Assembly: GCA_009363875.1 (NCBI GenBank)
Contig: CM018690.1
Coordinates: 33,051,445 to 33,115,444, forward strand
DNA length: 64,000 nt
Direction of reading: 5' to 3'
Source: Mikania micrantha
Taxonomy: Eukaryota; Streptophyta; Magnoliopsida; Asterales; Asteraceae
Shown here: in pieces, positions 11,823-23,083 of the stretch
How the letters are laid out: every line of letters starts with the position of its first letter
Numbering within the stretch: the stretch's first letter is position 1
Notes under the pieces: generated by a model
What the model saw: the letters and a program-made list of their open reading frames with translations, nothing else
What the model was told of the DNA's origin: nothing
Database searches by the model: none
Made by a program: the position numbers and the translations under genes

Positions 11823-12353
11823 AGGCAAATTGGATTTAAATAATTCAAACTTTGACCCATTGGTCGCTGCCGTTCCAACTATGAAAATCTCCAATAATAG
11901 TCCGAACTTTCGACATATTTTTCCTTGTCGGACCGCCATCGAAAAAACCTGACGGCGTTAACTTTTTTTCGAGCTTCCAACGGATTTTTGAGGGCTTTTG
12001 TTCAGATGGAGAATACGAGTCAAATGGCGTATAACTTACCTCGAAACGTTACTCCAAATTTCTCAATTTTGGTGTTTAGACTTTCAATTCGTCAAAGAAA
12101 TCATCAAATTGAGAAATTTGGAACAATGTTTCGAGGTAAGTTATACGTTATTCGACTCGTATTCTCCATCTAAACAAAAGCCTTCAAAAATCAGTTCGAA
12201 ATTCGAAAAAAAGTTAACGCCGTTAGGGTTTTTTTGACGGCGGTCCGTCACGGGAAAATATGTCTAAAGTTCGAACCGTTATTGGGGATTTTCATAGTTG
12301 GGACCGACAGCGGTCAATGGGTCAAAGTTTGGATTATTAAAAGACAATTTGCC
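11823..12353. mobile_element. Foldback (long inverted repeat) MITE
   Basis: The outer ends are GGCAAATTG (left) and CAATTTGCC (right). Nearly the whole 530 bp folds on itself: the left-arm phrases GACGGCGTTAACTTTTTTTC, GAGAATACGAGTC and TTACCTCGAAAC all reappear inverted in the right arm, with the centre near 12080. The flanks may hold a decayed 9-bp duplication. The short open frames here are arms of the hairpin. Confidence 0.7.
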
Positions 12354-12764
12354 TTTATTTTATATATATTAGTCTGATTTACTCTAAGATGTCTTCTTTT
12401 CAGTGGTGCAAGCCGAATCACATTCATAGGATTTAGCGCAAAGACATTGATAGATAATATATTTTTTAGTTTAAATTCTGCATACAGCAGTTGGAGGAGG
12501 TCTTTCAAGTTCAATATTACAATGTATGTAAGCTACTTTTTTTTTTAAAGTTCGCTTTCATATTTCTTGATGTTCATTTTTACAACAATGTAACATTTTT
12601 TTGTGATTGTTGAATATACCATCTTAATGTACTTTATAGTTTTATATGCATTTCAATGTTCCAAACTAAGTTGCCGCAACACTCGAACAAAATCTCAGGC
12701 AGGGCTTTGTGAGTAATGAAAACTCAAGGGCTGCATGCCTGCATTGACCCTGTTACAGAATGTT

Positions 12765-12935
12765 GCAGGTTGGGTGTAAACTAGCCGAGCCTGAGCTTGT
12801 TAAAGCTAAAGTTCGGCTCAATTTGACTTAATAGGGCTCGAGCTCGGCTTGTTAAGAACTTTATTTTCAAAGCTTGAGCTCGGTTTGTTAGAAAATTTTC
12901 AGGCTCGATCTCGGCTTGGTTCGTTTATTTTTTAA
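12765..12935. mobile_element. One-ended fragment of a word-iterated MITE (GAGCTCGGCTTG)
   Basis: It begins GGGTGTAAACTAGCCGAGC and repeats GAGCTCGGCTTG-like words. This matches the style of hAT MITEs whose end is a short (T)GGTGTAAAC motif. The right end is absent, possibly lost near the MITE at 12951. Confidence 0.4.
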
Positions 12936-12950
12936 TTATTCATTTTTTTG

Positions 12951-13277
12951 GAGTTAAATGCCAAAATGGTCTCTGTGTTTATATAAAAAATGCAATTTTA
13001 GTCCCTAAATAATTTTTGTTGCCATTTTAATCCTTGTGTTTTGATTTAGTTGCCAATGTAGTCCTTCCATCTAAATTTCAACACGGCTTATGAAGACTAA
13101 ATTGGCAACTAAATTCAAACACAAGAATTAAAATGACAAGTTGACAACTAAATTCAAACACAATGATTAAATTGGCAACTAAATTCAAACACAAGGATTA
13201 AAATGGCAACAAAAATTATTTACGGACTAAAATGACATTTTTGATATAAACACATGGACCATTTTAGCATTTAACTC
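12951..13277. mobile_element. Inverted-repeat MITE, 327 bp
   Basis: Ends GAGTTAAATGCCAAAATGG and, inverted, GAGTTAAATGCTAAAATGG. The arms continue with ATTTTAGTCC-type sequence, and an internal segment (AACTAAATTCAAACACAA) is repeated three times at about 13100-13195. Flanking poly-T makes the target duplication unreadable. The end style resembles the Mutator-type MITE at 5615. Confidence 0.7.
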
Positions 13278-13289
13278 TTTTTTTTTGTT

Positions 13290-14075
13290 TTAATTACTAA
13301 TTTAATATATGTTTATAATCATAATTTTCAAATTTAACATAAAATATATGATGTAATATATTTATCATAATTTTATACGTATATTTAGGTCAGATATCTA
13401 ATTTTCTTATTTGGATTGGATTGGATATCCGAATAAATTAAGTTTATTTGGGTTATTCAGATGCAAAAATCAAGCTTATTCGGGTGGATACTTCTTACTC
13501 GGGTCGGATAAGCATATTTCTTAGTCAGGTCAGGTTTCAGAGAGGGTCCAAAAGTTTTCAAACCTGTATAAACTGTTATCCAACCCGATGAACATCGTAA
13601 TCTTAGTCAACAATATCATAATCATTTCAAGTTCATCTTTTTTATGTGATTAATATAACAAAGTTAATTTTTTGTCAAAATTCTTATATCATGTGCAAAA
13701 ACACTCGCTTAATATTTAACAGCAAACAATTTATTATGCCAACAAAATCGAGGGACTGGCTTCCGAATTGCCATTCTCCATTTTCTCTTATCAATATCTC
13801 GGTTAATACATCTTCAGCTACATTCATCAATTTTTATTGAAATTTGTGTACTGCTATTCAGTTGAATCCCAGTTTCTTTTAAAATCAAGTTTGTTCTGTT
13901 TAATCAATCTATCAAGTTTCTAGACTATTCTCGTATCGTTACGATGCTTTTTTCTGCTTAAGTTTTTCGGGATTAGGGTTTTGCAGGTTATTTTTGTATG
14001 ATGATGAAAAAATGAGTAATTATGAGTGTTTGTCGGTGATTTGTATGATTTGTGAATGTGTTGTATGATAGGGAC
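13290..14075. other. Intergenic and likely promoter/5' UTR of the next gene
   Basis: Contains a patch (13400-13540) with repeated GGATA/CGGGT words but no defined ends. From about 13850 on, pyrimidine-rich leader-like DNA precedes the start codon at 14076. No coding region is supported. Confidence 0.35.
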
Positions 14076-16004
14076 ATGGATACTAAGGAGCAAAGTGAGA
14101 AATTGAAGAACTACGAAGCTGGGTTTGCCGCTTACCTGAAAGCAAAGTACTTCTCAGATAAGGATATTTATGGAGGTAGACATAATTCAGTACTTCAGAA
14201 TTCATTGTAATGTGATTTTAGATGTTAGCTGTATGAAATATGAATTAAAGTGAAATCGATATTGATATTGAGGTAGAGAGTGCCTTAATTAGATTTTTTT
14301 TAATAGCCGTGAGAAACCACTTATATGGTAAACCCCTGGGTCCACCAATACCAGACTAACCAGAAGGAAACAGGTAAAGTGTGGCTGCAAGCAACCGGGT
14401 TGGCTCCTTGATTAGCTTTTGATCCATACTGAAAGGGGGAATTGATAGAAAATACATCTTAAGATGCTCATCTTATTAGTTAAAGTTGAGGTTCAAGTAA
14501 AATTATTTATAGAAGTTTTGATTGCATTAACTTTTGTTCTAGATCCGAGAAGTGCTTCTTGTTGTATTTTAATCAAATGGTTTCTTAGTTTAAAAAAGTG
14601 TGTATGACGCGCTTGTAGGCCATAGTTGTCAAAGGTGCTAGGCGCACTCACTGCAAAAAGGGTGAGCTTTGATGGTTAGGAAGCAAGGGCTTGAGATAAG
14701 GAAGGCAGAAATCATAAATATATATTTTTAGTGGTTTTAGATATGTTTATGCTTGTACAGCGCCGAGATAAGTGAGGATGGTTCTAGGCCATTTTTTAAA
14801 GTTTCAAGCATATTTGGTTGAAATTTGCAAAAGTTTACCATAATTTACAAGATATGGTTAGAATCTCGGGAAACTTTTTGCTATAATCTTTGCCGAATCC
14901 TTGTTGGAACCTCACATGTGGGTGTGGATGGCCGGAAGACAGTTTTCCTATGCTTCGCCTCGCTTGAGAGTCAAAGCACATGGAGGGGTTTTGACAACAT
15001 AGTCTTAGGTAAGAGTTTGGTTTTAAAAAGCGTGAGGCGCACAAAGCGTTAAAGAGTCTAAAACAAAGATGCAAAAGTGCACTATTTTTTGTATGCAAGG
15101 TGCAATTTATTGTACAAGTTTTTAGTATACTTATCTTAGGTTTTTAGTATTAGATACCCAAAATGTAGACACAAATAAGCTCTATACATGGTATAATATC
15201 TAAATATCAGTAGTATATGCAACCTATAAAGCCTGCTGTACAACATCATGAAACACAAATTTGAACCTTGTACGAAAATGTGCCGTAGACTTGTGTCCTT
15301 ATGTCGATTTTTTTTGCTTAAAAAGTACGCCTCATCCATGTTTTATAGACAGTCCTCGCCTTATGCAGTGTGAAGCGCAACGGGACGCGTCTTATGTTGC
15401 CTTGCGCCTCAGCTTGCCATTAACACACTTTTTTAAACCAAGGGCAATAGAGGCAATGTTTCGACAGTGTATGACACACAAATGGCGCAGGCATGAGATG
15501 CCCCTTTTGTGCATGGATGGATTTTGTTCATCATGAGGTTGTACATATACCAGTTATTATTATCTAAATTTTTGGTACATACTGATTATAACTTATCATA
15601 AATACAGATAATAATATATAAATACTTTGTGCCTTAACTCTAGGATCCTATTGCCTTGGTGAGCTCGTGCTTTTTAACACCAAAAATTTACTAGCTGCTA
15701 AAACTGCAAGTTAATATTCTGGCAGGTGAAATATTTGAAGAAAAAGAAATCACAGATGGGGTGACTATAAGGGCAAGCAGGTAAAACTTGAATTAGATCC
15801 ACAAGTTTGTGTGTTTCGAGGCAATGACGAAAAACTAAACCCCTTTATTGGTTTTGTTTACTCCTTATTTCCAGTGAGGCTGGAACAAGATCTTATGCTG
15901 ACCCACTTGCTTACTGGAATGAAAAGTTTGCCCACAAAGAGCTCGAAACAGATACAAACACCGATCTTTCTAATGGAAATCATTCTTCTAAGAAGAGTTC
16001 TTAA
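14076..16004 (+). CDS. Small three-exon gene, 94-residue protein of unknown function
   Basis: Exons 14076-14175, 15726-15780 and 15875-16004 join in phase with GT-AG introns (1550 and 94 bases) and end at TAA, giving 94 residues. The protein starts MDTKEQSEKLKNYEAGFAAY and is hydrophilic and charged. It has a helix-prone N-terminus, an acidic central EIFEEKEITDG segment, an aromatic segment (YADPLAYWNEKF), and a Ser/Asn/Lys-rich tail. There is no signal peptide, membrane segment, or domain that I recognise. Codon-level coherence across all three exons and clean splice sites argue for a real gene. I cannot name the family. Intron 1 carries repeat-like sequence (14624-15005), which explains its length. 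An upstream non-coding exon is possible but not shown. Confidence 0.7.
14624..15005. mobile_element. Possible MITE in intron 1
   Basis: The left end ATAGTTGTCAAAGG has an inverted counterpart at the right (TTTTGACAACATAG). Between and after them are AGGCGCA-like words (GCGTGAGGCGCAC, GCCTTGCGCCTC out to 15410). No target duplication was found, so the boundaries are tentative. Confidence 0.4.
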
Positions 16005-17055
16005 GTTTTGTAGGCTATTTGCATAACTGTGTCTCACAGCATGTAGTCTAGGCTATAACTGTGATGTTAATAGTGCTTATTTAATCCATCTTATTGTACT
16101 TTACAACTTGCAGTTTCAGATGATATCCAACTGCTTATGCTCAACCTTTCGCTGTTTTTTGTTCATGTTACTGAGGAAATTTCATTACTGATTTCGGCTT
16201 CCCAGGTGAATTCTTGTCTTGTAGGCTTTAAGAATACAAGTAGTACAAGCACCAATGATTTATATCAATCAACCAACTAACTGTATATCAAATTATCAAA
16301 GACTTGACCCTTCTGTTTTGCGTTGATCCATTAACTCATGTTGTTTTGTGTCATGTTTGAAATGATCATCCCGGCACAATCACATTGACATTTATGGTTT
16401 ATGACCACGCATCGGCATGTTTAACCAAAATTTTAGAATTTTTAGGCTGTCTTTAGTACTTTCTTTCTTGGGTTGTTCTAGAGAAGAAAGCAGGATATCA
16501 AGTAACACTACTAACATCTCATTATTTGATTTTGATCCGATTAATCTATTCCTATTGAAGTCTTCATGGTTACTTGGTTTGTTTAGATCTTGCTTATGAA
16601 TCAACGACACTATCACTTATCAGGATATGATGAGCCCCAACAATGAAGATATTATGGTATGATAATGATTATGAACACACGAAGGTTGCCGATCGGATTG
16701 TATTTATGAATTTACTCCATCAGTCTTATCTATTTGAAATCAAGATGTTGTCATCAGTTTATTATCATGGCATCCTGAATTAAGGTATGATAATTCGTAA
16801 TTGTGTCCTTGATTAATTGTATCATACTACTGTCGGTGTGTGATTAGTCTTTTTGGTAGAGGTTTTGTCTTCTAGATGATAGGTTACATGCTCAAATCGG
16901 GGCTAGGAAAATTTAATTTTGAGTAGTTTACAAGTAATTGAAGGATAAATTTATGATTGAAAAAAGAAAATTGAACCATACAACTAATATACATTGTGTG
17001 TGTATATCAAAAGCAAAGGTCGGTGATACACACACATGTATTGAGGAAGGATCTA
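16005..17055. other. Likely 3' UTR then intergenic DNA, no gene
   Basis: The first few hundred bases may be the 3' UTR of the 94-residue gene. The remaining open frames (for example 16392-16616 and its opposite-strand partner) have no recognisable features. Confidence 0.4.
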
Positions 17056-18116
17056 ACATGAATAGATTTTTGCCTTAAAAAACCGAAAATCATTCTTTGA
17101 TCATTTTTCAACTCAACTTATAAACGAATAATAAGAATTGGGTCGTGTAATTTCGTTTTAAAATGAAACTCTTTTCGAATCATTATGGAATCAAATTAGA
17201 AAATTACTCCTATTTTGATCATTTTTTTTGTATCGAATCTATTCTCTTTTAGAGCGAACCGTAAACTTATAAAACTTTTACTTTAATTAGATTCCGCAAT
17301 AGGTTCACTCATATAATATCTTGAATGAATGAGAACAAAAAGTTATCACACGATTACTCGGGAAAAAAAAAAGGTTTTTTGGTTCAACTATATTTTAAGA
17401 CTACAACTATATTCTAAGACTAGTCATTTCTATTATCTTTTTGCTTTAGAAGTTCTATTTTGTATATTTTCATATTAGAAATCCACTTCTTTGTAGTTAG
17501 GTCAAGAAAGAACATTCAGATTTCGATCTAATACAGCAATGCATGCATTATTGATTCCAATTATTTCATTCGTTGTTCTTTTTCGTTTATCGAATAAAAA
17601 TTCCTATTCTTACTTGTTACTGGACGACTAACCAATGCCTTAAAAGATAAAAAAAAGATTCCAACAAAAAGCGCTTATACAACTATGAATAACAAAGATT
17701 TATAGATCTCAAATCTAATTACAATTGCGGTAATATTCTAATCAATTTCATGAATTATTATAAACTAACTTATCGGATTCACATTTTACCTAATTCTTAG
17801 TTTATAGTCCTAAACTCATAATGGCGAGAAATTTAGTATTTTCAATTCAATCAATTTCTATTGAATGAGACATTTTTTTACATCGACAAACAACAAGTAA
17901 AGGAATAAAGAAATGATTTAGCACCTCTTTCCAATACTGATTGAAAGTGTATTGTTGTGTCAGAAGAAGGATAGCTATACTGATTCGGTATACTCTAAAG
18001 ACGCCCTCGGTACAATATTGACGATCTCACAAAGATTTTTTAGTGAATTTATATTTACTGCAATCTTTTACGGAATCGATCCCCTTTTGACTGTACAAGA
18101 ATATGTGGAGCTCAGC

Positions 18117-18208
18117 TGTCTGGAAGCACAGGAGAACGTTCTTTTGCTGATATTATTACCAGTTTTCGCTACTGGGCCATTCATAGCATTACTATACCCA
18201 AACGATAA
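18117..18208 (+). pseudogene. psbE: psbE 5' fragment fused to the last codons of psbF
   Basis: From 18117 the sequence encodes the start of cytochrome b559 alpha (SGSTGERSFADIIT) up to about 18198. It then jumps to the final codon and stop of psbF (18203-18208). The A of the psbE start codon is missing (CAGC-TGTCTGG). The deletion removes the rest of psbE, the psbE-psbF spacer and nearly all of psbF. A larger frame (17952-18344) running through it is accidental. These genes encode the two cytochrome b559 subunits of photosystem II in the plastid; this copy is dead. Confidence 0.9.
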
Positions 18209-18230
18209 ACCTAATCCGAATTATAGAGCT

Positions 18231-18344
18231 ACGACACAATCAAACCCAAACGAACAAAATGTTGAATTGAATCATACCAGCCTCTACTGGGGGTTATTAC
18301 TCGTTTTTGTACTTGTATTATTTTCCAATTATTTCTTCAATTAA
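18231..18344 (+). pseudogene. psbL: psbL nuclear copy (photosystem II subunit L)
   Basis: The sequence from the ACG at 18231 encodes nearly the full PsbL protein (TQSNPNEQNVELNHTSLYWG ... LFSNYFFN, stop at 18342-18344), 37 codons instead of the usual 38. One alanine codon is lost in frame and there are at least two substitutions. The start is ACG, as in plastid genomes where it is edited to AUG. In the nucleus it would not be edited, and there is no nuclear promoter or transit peptide. Confidence 0.92.
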
Positions 18345-18365
18345 GAAAACGAGAGAGAACTAAAA

Positions 18366-19490
18366 TAATAATTTTAGTGATAGGTTCTATAGGAGCTGGA
18401 CGATCTTATTTGGTCAAATACCTAGCGAAAAACTCCTATCTTCCTTTCATTACGGTATTTCTGAACAAGTTCCTGGATAACAAGTCTCAAGGTTTTGATG
18501 ATATCGATATTGACGATATTGATGCTAGTGACGATATCCTTGATATGGAGCTGAAACTGCTAACTAGCATGAATGCGCTAACTATGAATATGATGCCTGA
18601 AGATGAAGACCGACTTTATATCACCCTTCAATTCGAATTAGCAAAAGCAATGTCTCCTTGCATAGGGATGGCAATGGGCCGGGTTTGGGACGGGTTTGAG
18701 TAATCCCAGTCCCATACCGTTTATAAAAGTGTGTCCCATACCCGTCCCAAATCTCATCGGGTATCTATCGGGTATTTACCCGTCAGGTATCGGGTATCCC
18801 GGCGGGTTTAGCTAAATATATTCGTTGAGAATAATTGGCTTAAAACACGTCTGGTATCGGGTAACTAATAATAAATTTATTTTTTTATAACAAAAAACTA
18901 TATGTTAAATATGCCAAGAACAAGCTATTAATATATCAAATAACATGAAATTTCAAAATGTTATAAGTTGATTATCATTGTTCAAGATAAACCAAAAAAT
19001 AGCAATTATTAACAAAATGGTTCAAAAAAATTTTTGTAGTTGCCACAAAAAAAACAAAGATAAAAAAAGAAACAAATTATATGAACAATTTCTAAAGTTC
19101 CAAAGGATTAAAAAAGAAACAAATTCTATTAATTCAAATGTATATAAATGGTATTTATGATCGGGTACACGGGACGGGTAAACGAGTATATATAATCGGG
19201 TAATCTGGCCGGGTAAACGGGTATATGAACAAATCCCAAGTCCGTCCCATACCCGGGAAAATTTTTAAAATTAATCTCATACTCAGCCCAATACCCATCG
19301 GGTTTGGGAATACTCGTCCCATATGTAGCGGGTTTCGGGTAAACCTATCGAGCTCGGGTGTTTTTGCCATCCCTATCCTTGCATAATATGGATTCCAAAC
19401 ATTCATGATCTGGATGTGAATGAGTCAAATTACTTCTCCCTAGGTCTATTAGTGAACATTCTTTCCAGGGATTATGAAACTAGAAATATT
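18366..19490 (+). pseudogene. ycf2: ycf2 fragment, split by a MITE
   Basis: 18366-18662 encodes a ycf2 segment (GRSYLVKYLAKNSYLPFITV ... LQFELAKAMSPCI) and 19376-19490 its continuation (IWIPNIHDLDVNESNY ... SRD). In the Asp/Ile-rich stretch several codons are lost relative to plastid copies, and near 19478 about eight bases are missing. Ycf2 is a large plastid protein tied to the plastid import motor; only about 130 of its roughly 2,000 codons are here. The insertion at 18663-19375 interrupts it with an 8-bp duplication. Confidence 0.9.
18663..19375. mobile_element. hAT-type MITE with CGGGTA-word ends, inserted in plastid-derived ycf2
   Basis: Perfect 12-bp terminal inverted repeats TAGGGATGGCAA and TTGCCATCCCTA, with a perfect 8-bp duplication TCCTTGCA (18655-18662 and 19376-19383). 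Both flanks inside the ends repeat CGGGTA/TACCCG-type words, and the middle is A/T-rich without coding potential. Confidence 0.93.
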
Positions 19491-19509
19491 CAGATCAAAT
19501 AATCTTATT

Positions 19510-20200
19510 ATGGTTCGAGAGAAAATAACAGTATCTACTCGGACACTACAGTGGAAGTTTGTTGAATCAGCAGCAGACAGTAAGCGTCTTTTGTATGGGC
19601 TCTTTATTCTGTCTCCGCTTATGAAAGGTCAAGCAGACACAATAGGCATTACGATGCGAAGAGCTTTGCTTGGAGAAATCGAAGGAACATGTATCACACG
19701 CGCAAAATATGAGAAAATCTCACATGAATATTCTACCATAATGGGTATTCAAGAATCAGTACATGAAATTTTAATGAATTTGAAAGAAATCGTATTGAGA
19801 AATAATCTCTATGGAACTTGTGAGACATCTATGTGTGTCAGGGGCCCTGGATATGTAACTGCTCAAGATGACAAGATATCATGTTACCGCCCTATGTAGA
19901 AATCATCGATAATACACAGCATATAGCTAGCTTAACGGAACCCATTGAGGTGGTTATTGGATTACAAATAGAGAAGAATCGTAGATATCTTATAAAAGCG
20001 CCAAATACCTTTCAAGATGGAAGTTATCCTATAGATCATGTATTCATGCTTGTTCGAAATACGAATCATAGTATTCATTCTTATGAAAACGGTAATAAAG
20101 AGATACTATTTCTCAAAATATGGACAAATGGAAGTTTAACTCCTAAAGAAGTACTTCACGAAGCCTCCCGGAATTTGATTGATTTATTGATTCCCTTCAA
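19510..20200 (+). pseudogene. rpoA: rpoA 5' portion (plastid RNA polymerase alpha), truncated and frameshifted
   Basis: The start at 19510 (MVREKITVSTRTLQWKFVES) and about 225 codons match the plastid-encoded RNA polymerase alpha N-terminal domain, which mediates dimerisation and assembly. An 8-base insertion near 19870 (a near-tandem CAAGATGA/CAAGATAT) shifts the frame. Coding then resumes at about 19881 (MLPPYVEIIDNTQHIASLTE) and continues to about 20197 (DLLIPF), where plastid similarity stops. The C-terminal domain is absent. Confidence 0.92.
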
Positions 20201-20229
20201 TAAAAGTTTGACATGTCAAAAAAAATGAA

Positions 20230-20576
20230 TAAATGATAATTTAAATATAACATTTTATTTTTTGTATTAGATTTTTTTTTGTACTTATTTTTTTTTTGTT
20301 ATGTATTTTTATTGTACCGGATTTCTTGTACTAGATTCTTATTTTTTTCATACTGTATTTTTGTTATTTTACTATATTTTTATTTTTAGTAGTGGATTTT
20401 TGATTTTTTTATTGAATTTTCTTTTTGTTTTTTAACTAATTTTTTTTACTGGATTTCTTATTTTATGTTTTTAAAATGGCAAACCCTTATTGGTTTATAC
20501 TCTTTCTCGTATGCTAAATTCTCTTCCTATTGGATTAACTATTATACAATATTTTAGTGAGGAAATTAAAAGCAAG
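20230..20576. other. T-rich low-complexity DNA
   Basis: Repeated (T)GTA(C)TGGATTTTT-like words with no gene. It marks the end of plastid-derived sequence. Confidence 0.5.
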
Positions 20577-20745
20577 TGATTAGTTTGGTGTCTTGGTCTT
20601 TTGAGAGAAATACACACAAGTTCAACTAATGTTGGTTATATACTTTCCCCCCTTTTTTTCTGATTAGTTTGGTGTCTTGGTCTTTTGAGAGAAATACACA
20701 CAAGTTCAACTAATGTTGGTTATATACTTTTCCACCCTTTTTTTT
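20577..20745. repeat. Two-copy tandem duplication, about 84 bp
   Basis: The unit beginning TGATTAGTTTGGTGTCTTGG occurs at 20577 and again at 20661. They differ only by one or two bases in the C/T-rich tail. Confidence 0.9.
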
Positions 20746-22141
20746 CTGATTATTTTGGAAATTTCTTCATTATAGTGTGTGTATATATAATCTGATATTT
20801 CCTTGTTGCATTTTGTTTGTTGGGTTTTTTAGGCTTCATTTCTTGACACATTCGTGTGAAACAATATCACTTTTACTTTCTTTAGTTTATAAAGTTTATA
20901 GTTTATTCAGTTTAGTGTGTGTAAATACAATCTGTTATTTTTTTCAATATATTTGTTTGTTAATTTGAAAAAAAATAACTATGGTTTATATCTACTAACG
21001 AAAATTTGTTGATACGATAAAAAGTGAGACAAACACCAGTTGAATAACACATGTACTCTTATATAATTGTTTTTCTTATCTATGTTGCAATCTCTATAAC
21101 CGGTCATCGTAGTTTCATATGTTTCTTTTATGTTCTTAGTATTATGGGCGCAACAAGAATAACAAGAGGTTTGTAAACACACCGTTTCGCGTGATATTGG
21201 TTTTGATCTTTCTTGTTTTTTTTTTTTTATCTTTTCAATTAGTTTTTTTTTTTAATTCTTAGATCGCAAAGTGCCATGCATAATTGTGTTTTCTAAGTTG
21301 CAATGTAAAAGTTTAAAACGTAATGTCTCGTCGTAACGTGTGGATAGTTTTATTCGTTTAGTTTAATTTATAGTTAGTTGATTGATATAAATTATGATAA
21401 TAAAATTAATAGAATAGATTTTATAATACAAGCGAGGGTAAGGATGTCAAAAACATGTTTAAACCTATAAAGAGGTTGACATGCCATAACACAATTAATA
21501 CATGTATTAAATACGACATGACTTGTGAACTAAACGTGTTCATTATCTCTTTTTTAACGGTTAATTTTTGGATCATTGACGGATCACTCGAGTATTTTTG
21601 TGCCACCATCAGTACCGTCCAATCATACCTACCAAGTTATCCGTTATAAAGGAAACTCAAGACTCTGAGAAAACCCCTTGTGGGATTCGAATCTAGACAC
21701 ATTTGGACATTTGGTTTCTAAGTCTTATCACACCATTAAGATAATGTAATACCTTTTGGTAAATGAGTTAATTATCTAAAACACTTTCTTGGAGTTTGAT
21801 AATAAATAAATTACATGGATGATGCATTTAACAACGATTAAATATACATGTTCATCAAGTAACATGACATTACATCACACCACAGTTCATAAACAAAAAA
21901 ATTGAATACGAGCCACAAAATTTTACAATAAACAATCTCCTAAATAACTTTTTATTAATATACTGAGAACAAAAACCTACAAAATTCGTTTTAGTTTAAG
22001 CGTATATTATTGTTTCAAAAAAAAATTAAATTTAAAGATTTAATCTTTATATACCCCCAAGGAAGCTCGGGCCATGTCTCAGTCCCAGAGTAGCTAATCA
22101 TCCGAAAGTTAAAAGGTTATATATGTTTATGATATAAAATC
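20746..22141. other. Intergenic AT-rich DNA, no gene
   Basis: Several short open frames on both strands, none with recognisable composition or domains. Confidence 0.45.
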
Positions 22142-22975
22142 TAGGGGTGTTTGCGATATATTTGTTACATTGAAACCGTAATCTAAAATATTAACAACGG
22201 TTTTTGAATATTATAAACTAAAACTGAACCGTTGAAAACCAAACCAAACCGTTTGTCAACGTTTCCAAGTTGATTTTACAGATAATAATTTTTAGATTCT
22301 AGCTATCTAGATTTGGGTTTTGAGCCCATTAAAATAAAAACTAATCAAAACCAAGTGCTCTAGAGTCTACGGTAGAGGTGGGCAAAAAAATGGAACTGGA
22401 ACCGATCGTATCCGAACTGGTGGGTTACAAGCGGGTTTGGTTTTTCAGAAAAATTAGAACCAGAACTGCAACCGGAAAAACCGGAACTGATTCCACATGT
22501 ACCATGCCAAAAACCGAACCAACACTGGCCAAAACAGGAACTAGAACCGGCAAAAAACCGGTTGAAACCTGGAACCGGAACTGGTTCTTGACTTTGTTGA
22601 CCGGAACCGGTTCCAGAAAAACCAAATTTGCGCACCTCTACTCTACGGTTTGAGACGGATTAATCACATTTCAATCCCAATAATAATATATTTTTTATGA
22701 AATAACACCTAAATCATTAATCATATACATACACTTATATATACACACAAACACACACACTCACATACACACGCACGGTACGGTCTTGTTTTAATGTGAC
22801 CAATTTTTAATAAAATTGTAAACCAAACCATTTATTACGTCTTCAAATTTTTTAAATCAACCGACCAAATGTTCATAAACAAACCAACCAGAAACCAAAC
22901 CAATGACAAATTTGAACGGATTCACGGTTAGAAAGTAGAGATTTACGGTTAAAAACTTGACCTTAAACACCCCTA
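22142..22975. mobile_element. hAT-type MITE (outer), AACCGTT/AAACCA words
   Basis: Ends TAGGGGTGTTTG and, inverted, TAGGGGTGTTTA. The flanking 8-mers ATAAAATC and TTAAAATA match at six of eight positions, consistent with a decayed duplication. The interior repeats AAACCGTT and AAACCAAACC words. A separate ACCGGA-type MITE (22373-22640) is nested inside it. Confidence 0.7.
22373..22640. mobile_element. hAT-type MITE with ACCGGA-word interior, copy 3
   Basis: Ends TAGAGGTGGGCA and GCGCACCTCTA, with an 8-bp duplication matching at seven of eight positions (GTCTACGG, CTCTACGG). Same family as 6884-7170 and 7344-7562. Nested in 22142-22975. Confidence 0.88.
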
Positions 22976-23083
22976 TTAAAATACGTTCTAACTTAAACTC
23001 AAATTCGTTTAATTTCAGCGTTCACTCCTAAGAATCTCCTCTGCTATGCTTTTAATCGTGATATCCACTCAAGAACACAACGG

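Larger units (their letters stand above)
17060..20200 (+). other. Nuclear insertion of rearranged plastid DNA (NUPT mosaic)
   Basis: Recognisable plastid gene pieces follow one another: the psbE leader and start, the psbF end, psbL, part of ycf2, and the first two thirds of rpoA. In plastid genomes the psbEFLJ cluster, ycf2 (inverted repeat) and rpoA are far apart, so this is a mosaic of joined fragments and not a single copied stretch. All carry frameshifts or substitutions. The DNA at 17060-17950 looks like plastid non-coding DNA upstream of psbE, but that boundary is inferred. A hAT MITE at 18663-19375 entered later. Confidence 0.9.

Noticed and set aside
17952..18344. A 130-residue open frame as a new membrane protein gene
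   Set aside because: Only its last 37 codons are psbL. The rest is psbE leader and psbE read out of frame across a deletion junction.
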